Shown piece after piece: positions 25,156-38,175 of a stretch of 64,000 bases of DNA; position 1 is the first letter of the stretch, and the number at the start of each line of letters is the position of its first letter. A model generated the notes under the pieces. It did no database searches and had not been told where the DNA came from. It saw only the letters and a program-made list of their open reading frames with translations. The stretch comes from Erythrophleum ivorense (taxonomy: Eukaryota > Streptophyta > Magnoliopsida > Fabales > Fabaceae): assembly GCA_026724425.1 (NCBI GenBank), contig JAIUCV010000352.1, positions 310,001 through 374,000 on the forward strand, in the 5' to 3' direction. A program made the translations under genes and the position numbers.

Positions 25156-26109
25156 CATAGAGCAAGGAAAAGGCACAGGAAGGAAAGACACTTATTTAAA
25201 AACTGCCAACTATGGGGAGAGTTTTTATAATAAGTGGAAAAGAAGCAAGTTAGTCTCCCAATCTAGTACAAGGTCTATGTTTTATTAATAGTATTCTTTT
25301 TCTTACACTATTTGACTTAGAAGTTACACATTCCTTTATATTTATTGACTGAGTAAAATAACTAAATCTACTTATTTTTGAACTATCATTTGAATTGTAT
25401 GTTTCCACTATTATAGCATAGAGAGCTTATACATCATTTGCTTGTTTGAATTATCTTATTCAGACTAGAAATACATCTTTTGTCACTCATTTTAATGCTT
25501 GCCTTTGAGCAACATTGATATTATCTTTAGCATGAATTGGTTAATTGAAAACAATGAAACCATAAGTTGTTTCCATAAAAAAAATGATGTTTCCATCCAT
25601 CTTTAAATTAGAAATTGCCAACCTTGCTACCAATCCTTTTAGTATGGAGATAGACAAAGGATGTATAGAGTGTGCTACCTTAAGATCCTTGAAGCAAAAG
25701 GAGAAATCAAGATTAGATAGTATCCCTATAATGAAAGAATACCTAGAGTTTTTTCCTTCTAAAATTTCTACCTTCCTTCTTGAGAGAAAAGTAGAATTCA
25801 CCATAGACCTAATTCCAAGGATAATACTAATTTCAATAGTACATTATAGGATGCCTCATTTAGATTTGAAGGAACTCAAGATTCAAATAGAAGACTTGTT
25901 GACCAAGAAGTTCATCTAACCTGGTGTGTCCTTTTAAAAAGCCTTCGTACTTTTTGTAAAAAAGAAACATGGAAGCCTTAGATTATGCATAGATTATGGA
26001 TAATTGAATAAGATAACCATTACAAGCAAATATCCTCTCCCTAGAGTAGATGACATACTAGATTGATTATGAGGAGCATTTGTATTCACCAAAATTGATC
26101 TAAGATCAT
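25156..26109 (+). pseudogene. Element D pol, part 1: gag end, protease, start of reverse transcriptase
   Basis: After the B1 insertion the frame resumes in the nucleocapsid tail. At about 25295-25335 a degenerate aspartic protease motif is visible (FDLEVTHSFI where the family has FDSGATHSFI, so the catalytic DSG is lost), and near 25540 a MNWLIENN-like stretch matches the family's MDWL motif. The 111-codon frame at 25584-25919 is the start of reverse transcriptase: the EF.DVFP-like, VEF.IDL and YRMPH..L.ELK blocks are plain. The FVKKK and LCIDY blocks follow in other frames. The segment is cut at 26110 by a solo LTR. Confidence 0.85.
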
Positions 26110-26114
26110 GATAC

Positions 26115-29100
26115 TATCATACTATAGTAGATTATACAAGAATCTCATACCATAATACTCATTTAATAACAATTAGTCATGCTTACACTTTTGGCAGCAA
26201 AATTTACATCATTGAAAGCCTCAAATAATTCAATTGTATACAAAAAAATATTTTCATCATATTATTCTCCAAATTCATGTCAAACAAGTTTGTTAGACTT
26301 AGAATGGCACCAAAAGAAGTATGAAACTTGTGGGTTACATCATATGCTTATTTTTACAACCTTAACACATAATAGGGGCTAAATTTAAAAAAATCATAAC
26401 TTGAGCTATACAACTCCGATTTGCATAAACTCAATGGCTACAAAAAAGCTTATAATGAAAACTATTTACTGTAAAAATTTTAGATCAAAACAAGTTCATG
26501 TAATCCCTTAAAACCTATGAAAACAATAGCTGAACCATATGAAAAATAAACCAATAAAATCTGTATAATTTAGCCAACTTTAAAATTTTATAAAAAAATT
26601 CTATAGAACTCCAAAAAATTGCAATCTTTTGCTTTGAAAAGCTCTCAACGTACCCTAAACGCCTACCAAATTTCAGCCCAAGACTCATCCATTTGTCCAG
26701 TTAAAGGTTTATGGATATATTGTGGCTCGAAAATTAGGTTTTTTTTTGTTCCAAATGGTTTTAAATATGCCATATTGTGCCATGTTTCCTTTTGGGTATA
26801 TTTCAAATGTTAAATACATCATATATGGCTAGTCTAACATGTCTTAAAAACTATACAACTCAAAATGACCTTTCCACTTGCCATTAAACGCATGAAATTC
26901 AAGAACTCAAAGGGTTAAATGACATAGTTTCATATATTTACATCTAAAAATGATTTGTACATCATAGTCTCATACTTTTGAGTGTGTGGGAATGGTCATG
27001 TGTCAAAATATACATATACATCACCATATGTGCAAGAATATGCATGAAAACTTAAACTAATATCAAAATAGTTCTTCTTAAGCTCTTTATTCACCATCTT
27101 TGCTTCCTTGAGAGTTGCCTAGGCATGGTTAGGGAAAAGAAGAGAGAGAATGAGATTCAAAGAATCCTAATAGATTCTTTATCATTCAAGCATACATATA
27201 TGGCATATTTAAGGTTAAAGAATGCAAGCATACATGTCACACAACTAACTATCATTCATATTCATGCATTAGGGATCACATGGCTTCATTAAAAGCAAAA
27301 ATAAGCTCTAGAGACTTTTAGTCTAACCACTTAACAATTTGAGACTGTTGGTTTAGTCTCACACTCTTTTATGGATTTTTCACTTAGTCTCACTCATATT
27401 TAAAACTTTTGACTTAGTCTTACCCATATTTATAGATTTTTGGCCTCACATTACCCATTTCAAAAGACTTTTGGCACAAGCTCACCCATTTAAAAGCCAA
27501 ACCAATTCTAAATACAATCAAATGTCATGTAATTGCATATGGTCATCAAATAATCAACAATACACATAATTTGCAAATAATACATATAAACAATCCAAAA
27601 CACTTAAGCAACCAATATACATATGCAAAAATGAATGAAGAGTTTCCTTAACACAAGAGTTTAACTTAATTCCATTTTGTTTCTTGGTATGGTGCTATAG
27701 CCTCACACCCATACTTGAGTGAAATTTTACTTGCTTGGCCTAGACACATCAAAGGAAGCACAACATTATCAATGGAACCATACTTGTACCCATTTAAGAC
27801 TTACACAAGTTAATTAGGATCTTAGGCTCACGTATGATTCAATTAAGTGGCATTATGAAGCAACTCTTGTAATTCAATATCTTGGTTTCAAGACCTTACC
27901 TAATATAAGTTATATGACTCTATTAGAACTCATTAGAGTCATCATAGACTCAATTCAAGAAGCCTAGCACGAAATTGCTTCTTTATACATAACTCTAAAT
28001 TTTCATATTTTAAAATAAAATTTCTAAATTCAAACTAATGTTTCTTTAGTATTTATAATTCGTATCTAGACCATTTATAACTTTAGAATCAACAAAACAA
28101 TCCCCTAGATACCATTTCTTGTCCTAGGTTGAAACATGTCTCTTAATAGGCCTCAATTGAATTTTGCTCATTTCTTTTGGGAGATTAGCACTTATGGAGA
28201 TTTCTTAGCTTCTTATTAATTCAATTATACTCTTACATAGCTTGAAATACTATTCTAAGGTTTCATACTTCCTAAAGTGCAATAAAAACTCTAGGTATCA
28301 AATCTTCAATTCCATAGCTTTCTAATTGATTTTAGTGATATATTCTTAATCTCCACACTTCAAAACCTCAAATTTATCATGTTTCAATAAAAAATCAATT
28401 CCCTCCGGGCTTCTCACATGTTGGCCGAACCTAGGGGAAGGAAGAATGCAAGCAAGAAGCATGTTTTCTAAGCCATATCATATACCAAATGACAGGGCTT
28501 TTAATGAATGTTATTATGATGTATTTGTTTCCTCTTAAAGAGCCTCTTCCTCCATAGGTTCAACCACAAAACCCTAGCTTTTAGAAAGTTAAAACCATAG
28601 AAAGAAAGAGGAGAAGGAGTAGGAATTAAGTTATATTGATATCATAGGCAAAATCCTCACATTTGCTTACCTTATGTAGCTTTTCTTCCCTTTGGTTCTT
28701 GATGGTTCTTGGATGCCTCTTAGGTTAGATTTGGAGCTGCACAAGGTGGCCTAAATGAAGAAGAAAGGGTAGGGGTGGCTATTTACATGAAGGAGCTAGG
28801 GTTTTTATGAACTTTCTAATTTCCAATTTTGCCATTGATAATTAATTTCATAGTTTGAGCTCATTTTAAATTCTTTTGAAAATAATCTTTTTGATTATAA
28901 AATTTAGGTTCCATAGTTTATTAAAAATATTTTATTTCAATTTTATGGAATTTAGAATAATTGAAAATAATTCAGTCAAAGTTTGAGTCAATTGATGACT
29001 AATTCATATACCAGACGGGTTTTAACTATTCTGACAGTTTTATGATTTTTTGGCCCTCAAAACCCTAATGAACTCAATTTTACCATTTAAAACATTTTCT

Positions 29101-29328
29101 TTTAAGTTTTCAAAAAGATGCCTGAAATTATAACTTTACCGCTGGGTTTTTGGTTCACTCTATTTAGCTATTTTGACTCTAGTTTTGGCCATTCTTAATT
29201 TCTTAATCACATTTTTAGATACTCCAATTAGCATTCTATTTTCAATTGGCCTTAATTTACTTTGTTTTAGGGTACTTTTATATCAAAATATAGGTTTTGG
29301 TTTAGTTTTTGACAAACTAGATATTACA
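26115..29328 (-). mobile_element. Solo LTR A1 (A family), 3214 bp
   Basis: A perfect 5-bp duplication GATAC flanks it (26110-26114 and 29329-29333). The right end GATATTACA is the family's LTR start on the - strand. The left end TATCATACTATAG is a mutated terminus. Joining the flanks at one GATAC copy continues the reverse transcriptase in frame, which proves the insertion point. It shares the GATTCAAAGAATC block (27149) and the 30-bp array (27310-27500) with other A LTRs but is the most diverged copy. It has no internal domain. Short frames inside (26179, 26619) are chance. Confidence 0.88.
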
Positions 29329-30264
29329 GATACCACCAAATTAAGGTGAGACTAGTGGATATTCCTAAGACTACATTTAGGACCAGGCATGGACTCTATG
29401 AATTCCTAGAATTGATTTTTAGATGAACCAATGCCCCATCAATGTTCATGGACTAAGTGAACTAAATCTTTAGACCTTACCTAAACCAATTTATAATAGC
29501 GTTCATAGATGACATCTTGATTTATTCAAAAATAGAAAGAGAACATGAAGAGCATCTTATGATAGTGTTATAAATATTAAAACAAAAAGAATAGTTTGCC
29601 AAATTAAAGAAATGTGAATTCTAACTTAGGGAAGTAACATTTTTAGGCAATATAATTTCAGACGAGGGAGTATCTATAGACCCTAGTAAGGTAAAAGCAA
29701 TGATGAAATGGAAAAGACCTCAATCAGTTATCAAGATCTAAAGCTTTCTAGGTCTAGCTTAGTATATGGGATGTTTATCCAAGAGTTTTTCTAGATAGCC
29801 TTACCTTTAACCAAGTTAACTACAAAAGGGAATCCTTTGGAATGGACTTCTAATTGTGAGAGTAGTTTTCAAACTTTAAAGGAAAAGCTACCTACCACAC
29901 TTGTCCTGATGATTCCTTAAGAAAATTTTAAGGTGTGTAGTGATTCCTCTAAAAAAGATTTAGGATGTGCGCTCATGCACAACAAGAGAGTAGTAGTCTT
30001 TACCTTTAATTAATTTAGACCCCATAAGGAAAACTACCCCAGCCATGGCTTAAAGTTAGCAGAAGTCATGTTCACTTTCAAAATTTGGTGACATTATTTG
30101 TATGGAACTAACTTTGAGGTTTAGTCACATAAGAGCCTTAGGTATTTATTTGATGAAAAGGAATTAAACATGAGGTAAGGAAAATGGATAGAGCTAAGTA
30201 AAGATTATAACTTTGAACTTAGATATCATATAAGCAAAGCAAATATGGTAACAAATGCCCCTTA
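29329..30264 (+). pseudogene. Element D pol, part 2: reverse transcriptase palm and RNase H
   Basis: The reading resumes at the conserved YHQ motif and passes the FRT..GLYEF-like block. The catalytic FIDDIL motif (about 29501-29520) still has both aspartates. Then come the AKL.KCEF and FLG.I.S..G blocks and the RNase H start (CSDSSKKDLG, about 29935-29965). The connection ends at the ALSRK motif near 30262, split by solo LTR A2. Stops and frameshifts occur throughout. Confidence 0.85.
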
Positions 30265-33200
30265 TGTAATGTCCGATTTTCGTCAAACGACAAAAACAGG
30301 TGCATTTTCAAAGCAAGTCCCCTGAAATGAATTAGTTAAGGTCTCAAAAAATTTAAGTAGCATTCTAAACTCCTAAAAATGAGAATCCCGGCCTCAAATG
30401 GAAAGAAAAATGGAGCTAGAATGAAGAAACAAATTTGAACGAAAAGTTAACGAAACATAATGGCATTTTCATAATTTTGAGTAAATTTTGGAATTCACAT
30501 AGGATAGTTTTTTAAATAAAAATTTTGAGTTCTTCGGAATTCTCAGAGGCCCTGAAAACTATGGGAAGCCCCGGGACAGTTAAAACTCCTTCGGTGGACG
30601 TTTTCCAATGACGATGTACCCCAACTTTGACAGATTCATTCGAGAAGGTTTTAGCTCTGATTTGAGTGATTCTAAAGGCATCTTATTAAATTGGGAATCT
30701 AAATTTCATAATGAAAAAGATGGTTCTAAAAAAGGAGCTAAAACTAACTAGAAACAAAAATGCCAAGACGAAAGGGCAAAATTGGGATTTTTGAAAAGTC
30801 TTTCTTAAACCCACTTATATATATATGGTGCCCACCTCCTCACTCATTTAGCTCATTTAGTTTCTACCCTAAATCGGAGGAAGAACCCTAAGAGTGAGGT
30901 GCACAAGAAGGAAAAGAAGAGAAGGAGAAAAACAAGGAAAATGTATGAAATTTCTTAGTTTTTTCATACTTTCTCTTTAGTAAATCTCTTCTTCTCCATT
31001 TTTCCTTTCTTTCCTATGGTTTTATTGAAGTTTTTGGATCTATTTTGAGGGAAAAATAGAGGGAAAAATTCGAATTTGAAGAGAAGAGGCCAAGGAAAGG
31101 AAGAAACAACCAAGAAAATAAGGAAAAACAAGGTAAATCTTCCTTTCATGTTAGCTACCCCTTGCTCCCACTCATAAAGCTTCAAGAGGGCTTGAATTTT
31201 GGGCAGAACCAATGGTGAATCTTAGTAATTTAAGGGAGGAGAATAAGAATATGCAAAGAGAATTAATAAATAACCATGAAAAATCAAGATAGCAAAGTTA
31301 TGATTTTAGGTATTCCTTGTAAAATCTGATTTAGTACAATGATTCCTAGGCCTAAATGAATGTTTAAATGAGTTCTTAAAATTCCTAGAAGACTCCCCAT
31401 ATGCATCTTCCATTAAGAAAATAAAGCAAACTCCATGGAGGCCAAGAAGGTACATAGTTTCGACCTAGAGGGGTTAGGGTACCTAGGGATAATTTTAATT
31501 TGTTCCAAGCCCATTTTTGAGTCATATATGATGAGTGAAGATGAGAGGAAGCCTTGAAAAAAATTTAAAAATCATAGAAAGTGAGATGGCCTTATGTGTT
31601 CCATAATATGATTTAAAGAAGAAACACCTAGTTTGGCTTTTTGTTTTACTTGTGTGATGACTCCAAGAGGCTTAAAAGGAGTCAAGAATTATAAATAAAA
31701 GGAAAGAATGGAGCCTAGAACTCACATAATGGATATTTCTTCATTAGGTTCATCTTGGAACCATAAAAGGGGGTCACTAGACTAAGTAGTGTTTAAGGAA
31801 GATATATGGCTTTAGAAATGATTCCACGGACTTACTTGTCTTCCATATATTATGTTTAGGCTGAAAGAAACAAATCCTACACCTTTGTGTGTGTGAGGCC
31901 AAGGAAGGGAGAGCATTTCCAAGAGAAAAAGTGTGTGATTGCAACAAAGGTAGCTCACTTCTCTTTCTCTCATGCATGAATGTGTGCTTGACTTGTCTTT
32001 AAATGTGTGTATATATGTTTTAAGCCATGAAAAGTATTTTAGCATGTGCATATGTATTGTGGTTCCATGATATTGTAATATGTTTTCAAATGATGCCTAG
32101 TATATGTGCTTGGGTTTGCTTGAGTGTGGTGAAGTAAAGAACCCTTAGCCATGGTGAGAATGAGCCAAGAACCCTTAAGATTGATTGAGATAAAGTAAAG
32201 GGTCTCCCAAAAGTGAGGCTGACTCCCAAGAGTAAGGTTGAGTCAAAACCTCTTAGAGAAAATGGGTAAGGCAAGTTCAAATTTCATAAGAGAATAGGTG
32301 AGGCTAATCCACTTACTTGGCAAGCCTATGTATGCTTTGTATGACTTGTTCAAGTGCCAAGAATACTTCTTGAATGGTTGCACATTCCATGATACTCATG
32401 CATGCATTTTCAAGACTTGTTTTGCATTCTTTATGTGTGATTGAAAGGGAGATTAGCTATTGGGATTCTTTGAATCTCATTCCCTCCTCTCCAATGTCTT
32501 AACATGATAGGTGGATCAAGTGAGCAAGGTAATAGAAGCCATTAATTTGGAAGATGAGAGTATGACATCAAAGTGCATAGATTTTTCTTCTTTATGGCCA
32601 TATGAGTGGTAAACATTTTAATCCATTATTGTAAATGTCCTATGACCCTATGAACATATGTACAAATGAGATTTAATGTTATGTATATGATATAGTGCAA
32701 TTTGGACATCGAGGAGCAAGACTAGACTTGTGTAATCTTGTGTATGGCATGGGGTGAGAGAGTGAGTTTTTAATTTATGGATTTATGCATCTTTGAGACA
32801 AGTTTAGAAGGTCATTTTGTTGCATTCCCATATGCTCAAGTGGTCATGGTTACTTTAGAACTCAAAATGGACCATTTGGAACCCTTATATAACACAAAAT
32901 GAGCTATTTTGCAGCCCAATATTAAAATCTGACCAAATGAATGAATTTGCCCGTAAAATTTGGCATAAATATAGATCTCATCTAGATATTTTTGGAAATC
33001 CAAATTCCAGATTATTTGGAACTCTGTGGAATTAATTATGAATTTCCAAAATTGGCATTTTTCTACTGAACTAATGCAGACATTGTTCATATGGTTAGAA
33101 ACTTGGGCTGTATCATTCAAGGGACAAATAATGTCCAATGCTCATGAAATTTTACAGGCATAAACTAAATATTATAAGCTTTTCATATCTACTAAGGTCA

Positions 33201-33721
33201 CCCCAATTGGACCTTTGAGCAGGGAGATATGAATTTTTGAAGTTGGAAGTCAGTACCAGGGATGACAATGAATCTTTGGTATTGTTCCATCAATTTCTGA
33301 TGGCTAGCAGCCCCTGTTAAGGTCTGGATATATATTTACATAAATTAGACATTTGTAGCTTTCCAAAATGGTAAAGAATGTATGATTTTGATTTTTCTAA
33401 AATTAGTTATGATTTTTTGAAATTTATGAAAGTAATCTGGAATTGCTAGCTGAGGCTGCACTCTTGAATTTCTTATACTCCATCCACTTACACAAGTTCT
33501 AGGCCACTTCCTTAGATGGTTTTGAGTTGTATTAATGTAATTAAATATGAAAATGAGTTGAATGAGTTCACATGGTCCACGAGACAATAAATGAAAAATT
33601 TATCCGCTACGCAATGCAAATATATTTATTATTTTAATGCTATTTTTCTTGCTTCCTCATGAAATACATGGTATGAGACATGGAGATAGTATGAGACAAG
33701 CTAGAAATTTATGGCATTACA
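30265..33721 (+). mobile_element. Solo LTR A2 (A family), 3457 bp
   Basis: It starts TGTAATGTCCGATTTTCG and ends TATGGCATTACA. It is inserted exactly within the codons of the ALSRK motif of D, which resumes at 33722. The duplication is eroded (CTTA at 30261-30264, CTTT at 33722-33725). The GGATTCTTTGAATC block lies at 32463. No gag or pol is present, so it is a solo LTR. The many short - strand frames inside (30964-33587) lack domains. Confidence 0.85.
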
Positions 33722-34489
33722 CTTTGTAGGAAATTCTTACAAGTTGCAAGAATGATGATTAAGGAAATCAAGATGTTGGAATACTTTTGGGATATGAAAT
33801 TTTCCATGAACATCCTTCTATAGTCTATATTTGAGTGAACACAAAATTGAGTGTGATTTAAAGACTCAGATAAGAGAGGCATAAAAGAAATATTTATCCT
33901 TATCAAAGTAATTAGGACAACAAAATTTTTCCATTACACTCGATAAAGCCACACTCTTTCGAGGAAGGGCTTATGTTTCAAATCAAGTTGAACTTAAGGA
34001 AGATATTTTGGAGGAAGCATATAAAATCATATACACTATTCATCTTTGATATATTGAAATGTAGCAAGATATGAAGAAGATGTATTGGTGGCCAAGAATG
34101 AAGAAGGAAATTGCTAAATATGTGGTTAGGTGTTTGGTATGCAAAAAGGTTAAAATAAAACATAAAAAATCGTCAAATTTACTCTAACCTTTTAAAAATC
34201 CTTGAGTAGAATGAGATAATATTACTATGGGCTGTGCAATAAGGTTACCTAAAACCAAAATTCGTAGGGATGTTATATGGGCAATTATTGATAGACTAAT
34301 TAAATCTGCACATTTCTTACAAATTAAGGCTAAGTAATCCTTGGAACAATTAACTTAATTGTACTTATAAGAAACAGTAAGGTTACATGGAGTGCTATCC
34401 AACATTGTATCCAATAGGGACCCTAAGTTCACCTTTAGATTTGGGGGGGTATTGTAGGAGGCTTTTAGAACTAAATTAAGTTTTACTAC
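33722..34489 (+). pseudogene. Element D pol, part 3: integrase N-terminus and core start
   Basis: The integrase zinc-binding region is readable at about 34000-34150, with the MYWWP.MKKEIA block and the intact C-L-V-C pair near 34132. The core follows: WAIIDRL.KSAHFL (about 34278-34320), the RLHG block and the second catalytic aspartate in NRDPKFT (about 34415-34435). It ends at 34489, between the second Asp and the AYHP motif, where A3 is inserted. Several stops are present. Frames on the - strand are shadows. Confidence 0.85.
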
Positions 34490-37400
34490 TGTAACATCCG
34501 GTCTCTCCGTAAATGTGAGAAACGTAATGTTTGGTTTCTTCGTAAACGTCAAAAATAGGTTAAATATAAAAGGAAGTCCTCAAAATAGAAGGAATTTAGG
34601 ACAACTAAAATTATGATAAAATTTTAAATATTAGAAAATGAGGATTTGATGTTTAAGATGCCCAAAAATCAGAGTCAGAAGAGCTCAGAAAATTTGCCAA
34701 AGGAAGTAGGGGCTTTTTTGCAATTTCTGAAATTTTTGAAAACTCACAGGAGGGCTTTTTAAATGAAAAATTTGAGTTTTTCAGGGTTCTCAAAGGCCTT
34801 GAATACCATAGGAACCCCTAGAATAGTTGAAACCCCTCCAGTGAGTGATTTCGGTTGTCAGTTGACCGAAACTTAGACTGTAAAGTTTGAAATAGTTTTA
34901 GATCCTTTTTGAGTGATTCCAAAGACAATTCTTATGATTAAGAGCCTAAGGAATATGAAGGAAAAAAAGAATTTTGAAAAGGAGTTGAAATGAGACCAGA
35001 CGGACAAACCATGGATTAGGGACTACAATGAAAAGTTGAAAAAGTATGTTAACTTTACCCTTTTGCTTTTAAAATCATGTCTAGCCCTTCTCCTTCCTCT
35101 CCACCGAAGGTTTTTTGGTCTGAAACAGATTTGAAAGAGGCTTACAAAGGGAAGCACAAGAGAAGCGAGAAGAAAGCCAAGAAAGATAGGTAAATTCAAG
35201 CAATTTCATGGCTTTCTCTTCTTTAAAGTTATTCTTCTCTTCTTACTTTATCTTTCCATGGTTTTGGTGGATGAAATAGTTCTGTTTTGGCCTTAAGCCA
35301 GAGGGGAAGGATTAGAGTTTCAAATGGGGACCAAGACCAAAGGAAGAGACTCTTGATAGAAGCTTAGATTCAAGGTATATATCCTTGTAGCTTTGCTTCT
35401 TCTTCTTGCCTCTTGTATGTGAAAGTCACGGCCAAAAATAAAACCATTATGGGGGAGGATTTTCTGTCCAAAAACAAGCAAAAATCCATTGATTTAGTAT
35501 GTGGGCACCTAAGAATTGCAAAGAAATGGGAAGAAAAGCAAGTAAAATTCAAGTTAGGAAAGTGAAGAAGTCTTGAACACATTGTAAAAAATGATTTGAT
35601 TTATACATTCCCTAACATATGTGAGTGTTTGTTTGAGTTCCTAAGACTCCTATAAAGCCTCCCAAGTGGCTCTCCCATCAAGGAAAAATTGAAAACCCTT
35701 TGAACCCCCAAACGCTTCCATAATGTCAGCCTAAGATAGATGGAGGGGTTAGAAAGTATTTTAATTTATTCTAACCTTGGTTTGGGACTTCATATGATGG
35801 TAGAAGGTGGGAGGAACCCTTGGAAAAAATTTAGAAGCCATAGATAGTGAGATGGAAGTGTAGGCTCCATAATGTAGCATAATGAAGCAACTCCTAGCTA
35901 GGCTCCTTAAAATAATTGTGTGATGACTCCAAGGGGTCTAAATGGAGTCAAGAGTCATAGATTAAAGGAGAGAAGGGAGCCAATATCATGAATTTTTGTA
36001 ATTGCTTCATTAAGTGCCTTATGGAAGCATAATGGAGTTATAAACCAAAGTAGCATCATGTAAAGTGTGTATAATGCTAAGAATTGTTCCCATGAGTAAT
36101 TCATGTTTCTTTTGGTATGTCTAGGCCAAGAGAAATGATCTCCACCTTCTTGGGTGTGTAAGGTCAAGAGAAAGGACTCAAGGCTTAAGGAAAAAGTGTG
36201 TAATTGCTTCCAAGGTAGCTCTCTCTCTTTTCTCCCATGCATGAATGAATGTCTACATTATCTTTGAATGTGTGTATGTGTATTTTAAGCTATAAATTAT
36301 GTTTTGGTATGATGCCTATGTTCCATGGAACCATAATGTTGCATTATGTATTCAATGATGCCTAGAATGTTTGCATTAGTTTGTTTGAATGTGGAGAGGC
36401 CAAGAACCTTCCATCTTCGGTGAGGATGAGCCAAGAACCCTTAAAAGTGGTTGAGACTAAGAGAAAGTCTCCCAAAAGTAAGGCTTAGTTCAAGGCCTTT
36501 GAGAAAAAGGTGAGGCAAGTCCAAGAACCTTGAAGAAAGTGGGTGAGGCTAATCCATTCATTTGGCAAGCCTAAGTATGTTATGTGTGCTTTGTGTAAAT
36601 GCCAAGAATGTATTTTGCACCATTTTCTATATTGATATGCCATGCATGCATCCTTAAGACTTGTATTGCATTCTTTATGCATGATTGAATGGGAGATGAG
36701 CTATTGGGATTCTTTGAATCTCATTTCCTTCTCTCCAATATCTTAATATGCTAGGTAGAGCCAATGAATAAGGAAATGGAAGCCACCAAGTGAGGAGATG
36801 AAGCCTTGATCATAAGGCTTTTAATTTTATTTATGTTATAACCAAAGGAGTGGCATATGATGTAATCTTTCATTAGAATTGATGTACAATGAATGGAACA
36901 TGTGTAAATATCCTAATAGATGATGTATGTATGAAATTTGTAGATAAATAGAATGTATTGCAAATTTTGGGTATTGGATTGCCATTTCAAGTGTATGTCT
37001 CTTAGTACATAGCTTGGGGATGGGAAATGAAATTTTGTGTTTGAGCCTCCAAACCTTTAAGACAAGTTTAGAGAGTCTTTTTGGGCCATTCCCACGTGCT
37101 CAAATGGCCATAAGAACCATAGGAGCCATTTTGCCCATCCTTAAACTATTAAGAGGCATGAAAATGGCCCAATTGCAACCCTATGCCACTTTTTGCCCAA
37201 ACGAACTCTTTTTTATCTAAGATTTAGAATGCAATTAGATTTTATTGAGAGCTTTTTTGGAAGCTAAAGAACATAATTTTAGGAGGTCTAGAAAATATTT
37301 GATGAATTTTCAAAATTGGAATTTTCTATTGATTCTGGTATGTGCACTGTTCACACTGGTAGATTTGTATTTTGTGTTATCTGATGGGCAAATGGTGTCC

Positions 37401-38175
37401 AATTCTTGTGAAATTTTACAAGAATAAACTAGAGGTCATAAGCTTTCTGTGGCCACTAAGATCATCTCATTTGGAGGTTTGAGCAAAGAGTTATGCATTT
37501 TTGAAGTTGCCTGTCAGTAGCAGTGGCGCCCCAGGAGTTCAGTCACTGTTCCATAGATTTCCAATTGCTAAACGTATTTGTTTCATCTGGAATTGTTTTT
37601 AGCATAAATTTAACATTTGTAGGTTTCCAGAATGACTGAATTTGTGTGATTTCAATTTTTATAGAATTAGTTATGAATTTTAGAAGTTTGTATCAGTAAT
37701 CTGAAATAGTAGCCCAGGCAGCAGCAACCTCAGTGACTTTTCGAATGCCAAACGTCTTCCCCTTAATGATTCATGAACTAAAATTATTTTTACCATGGGG
37801 TAGACATCCAGAGCTTTCTAAATGGTAAAGTTTGTTGGATTTTTATTTTTGTGGATTTAGTTATAAATTTCTGAAGTTGTGACAGAAAAACTGAAATTCT
37901 GACTATGGCAAATCCGTGGGAATTAATGTGTTTCACCCACTTGTATGAGTTCCAAGCCACTTTCTTGAATGGTTTTGAGTTGTAATAGAGTAGTTAAATA
38001 GGAGAATATGATACATGAATTCATATGGTCCATGTGACATTGAATGAAATTTTTGTACGCTACGCAATGCAAAGAAATGCAATTTTTAATCCCTTTTTTT
38101 CTTGCCCTTTCATGGAATCTATGAATGTTAAGCATGGGAATATTGTGAAATGAGCTAAAAAAATATGGTGTTACA
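34490..38175 (+). mobile_element. Solo LTR A3 (A family), 3686 bp
   Basis: It starts TGTAACATCCGGTCTC and ends ATATGGTGTTACA. The flanks are ACTAC (34485-34489) and ACTAT (38176-38180), a 4/5 duplication. Integrase continues in frame across it. It has leader-like, splice-donor-like (AGGTAAATTC near 35189) and array regions as in other A LTRs, the GGATTCTTTGAATC block at 36707, and three or four imperfect 190-bp repeats at about 37420-37910. Open frames inside (for example 37014, 37245 and those on the - strand) are not conserved as proteins between copies. Confidence 0.9.

Noticed and set aside
25541..25804. 87-codon - frame
   Set aside because: Shadow of the D reverse transcriptase on the other strand.
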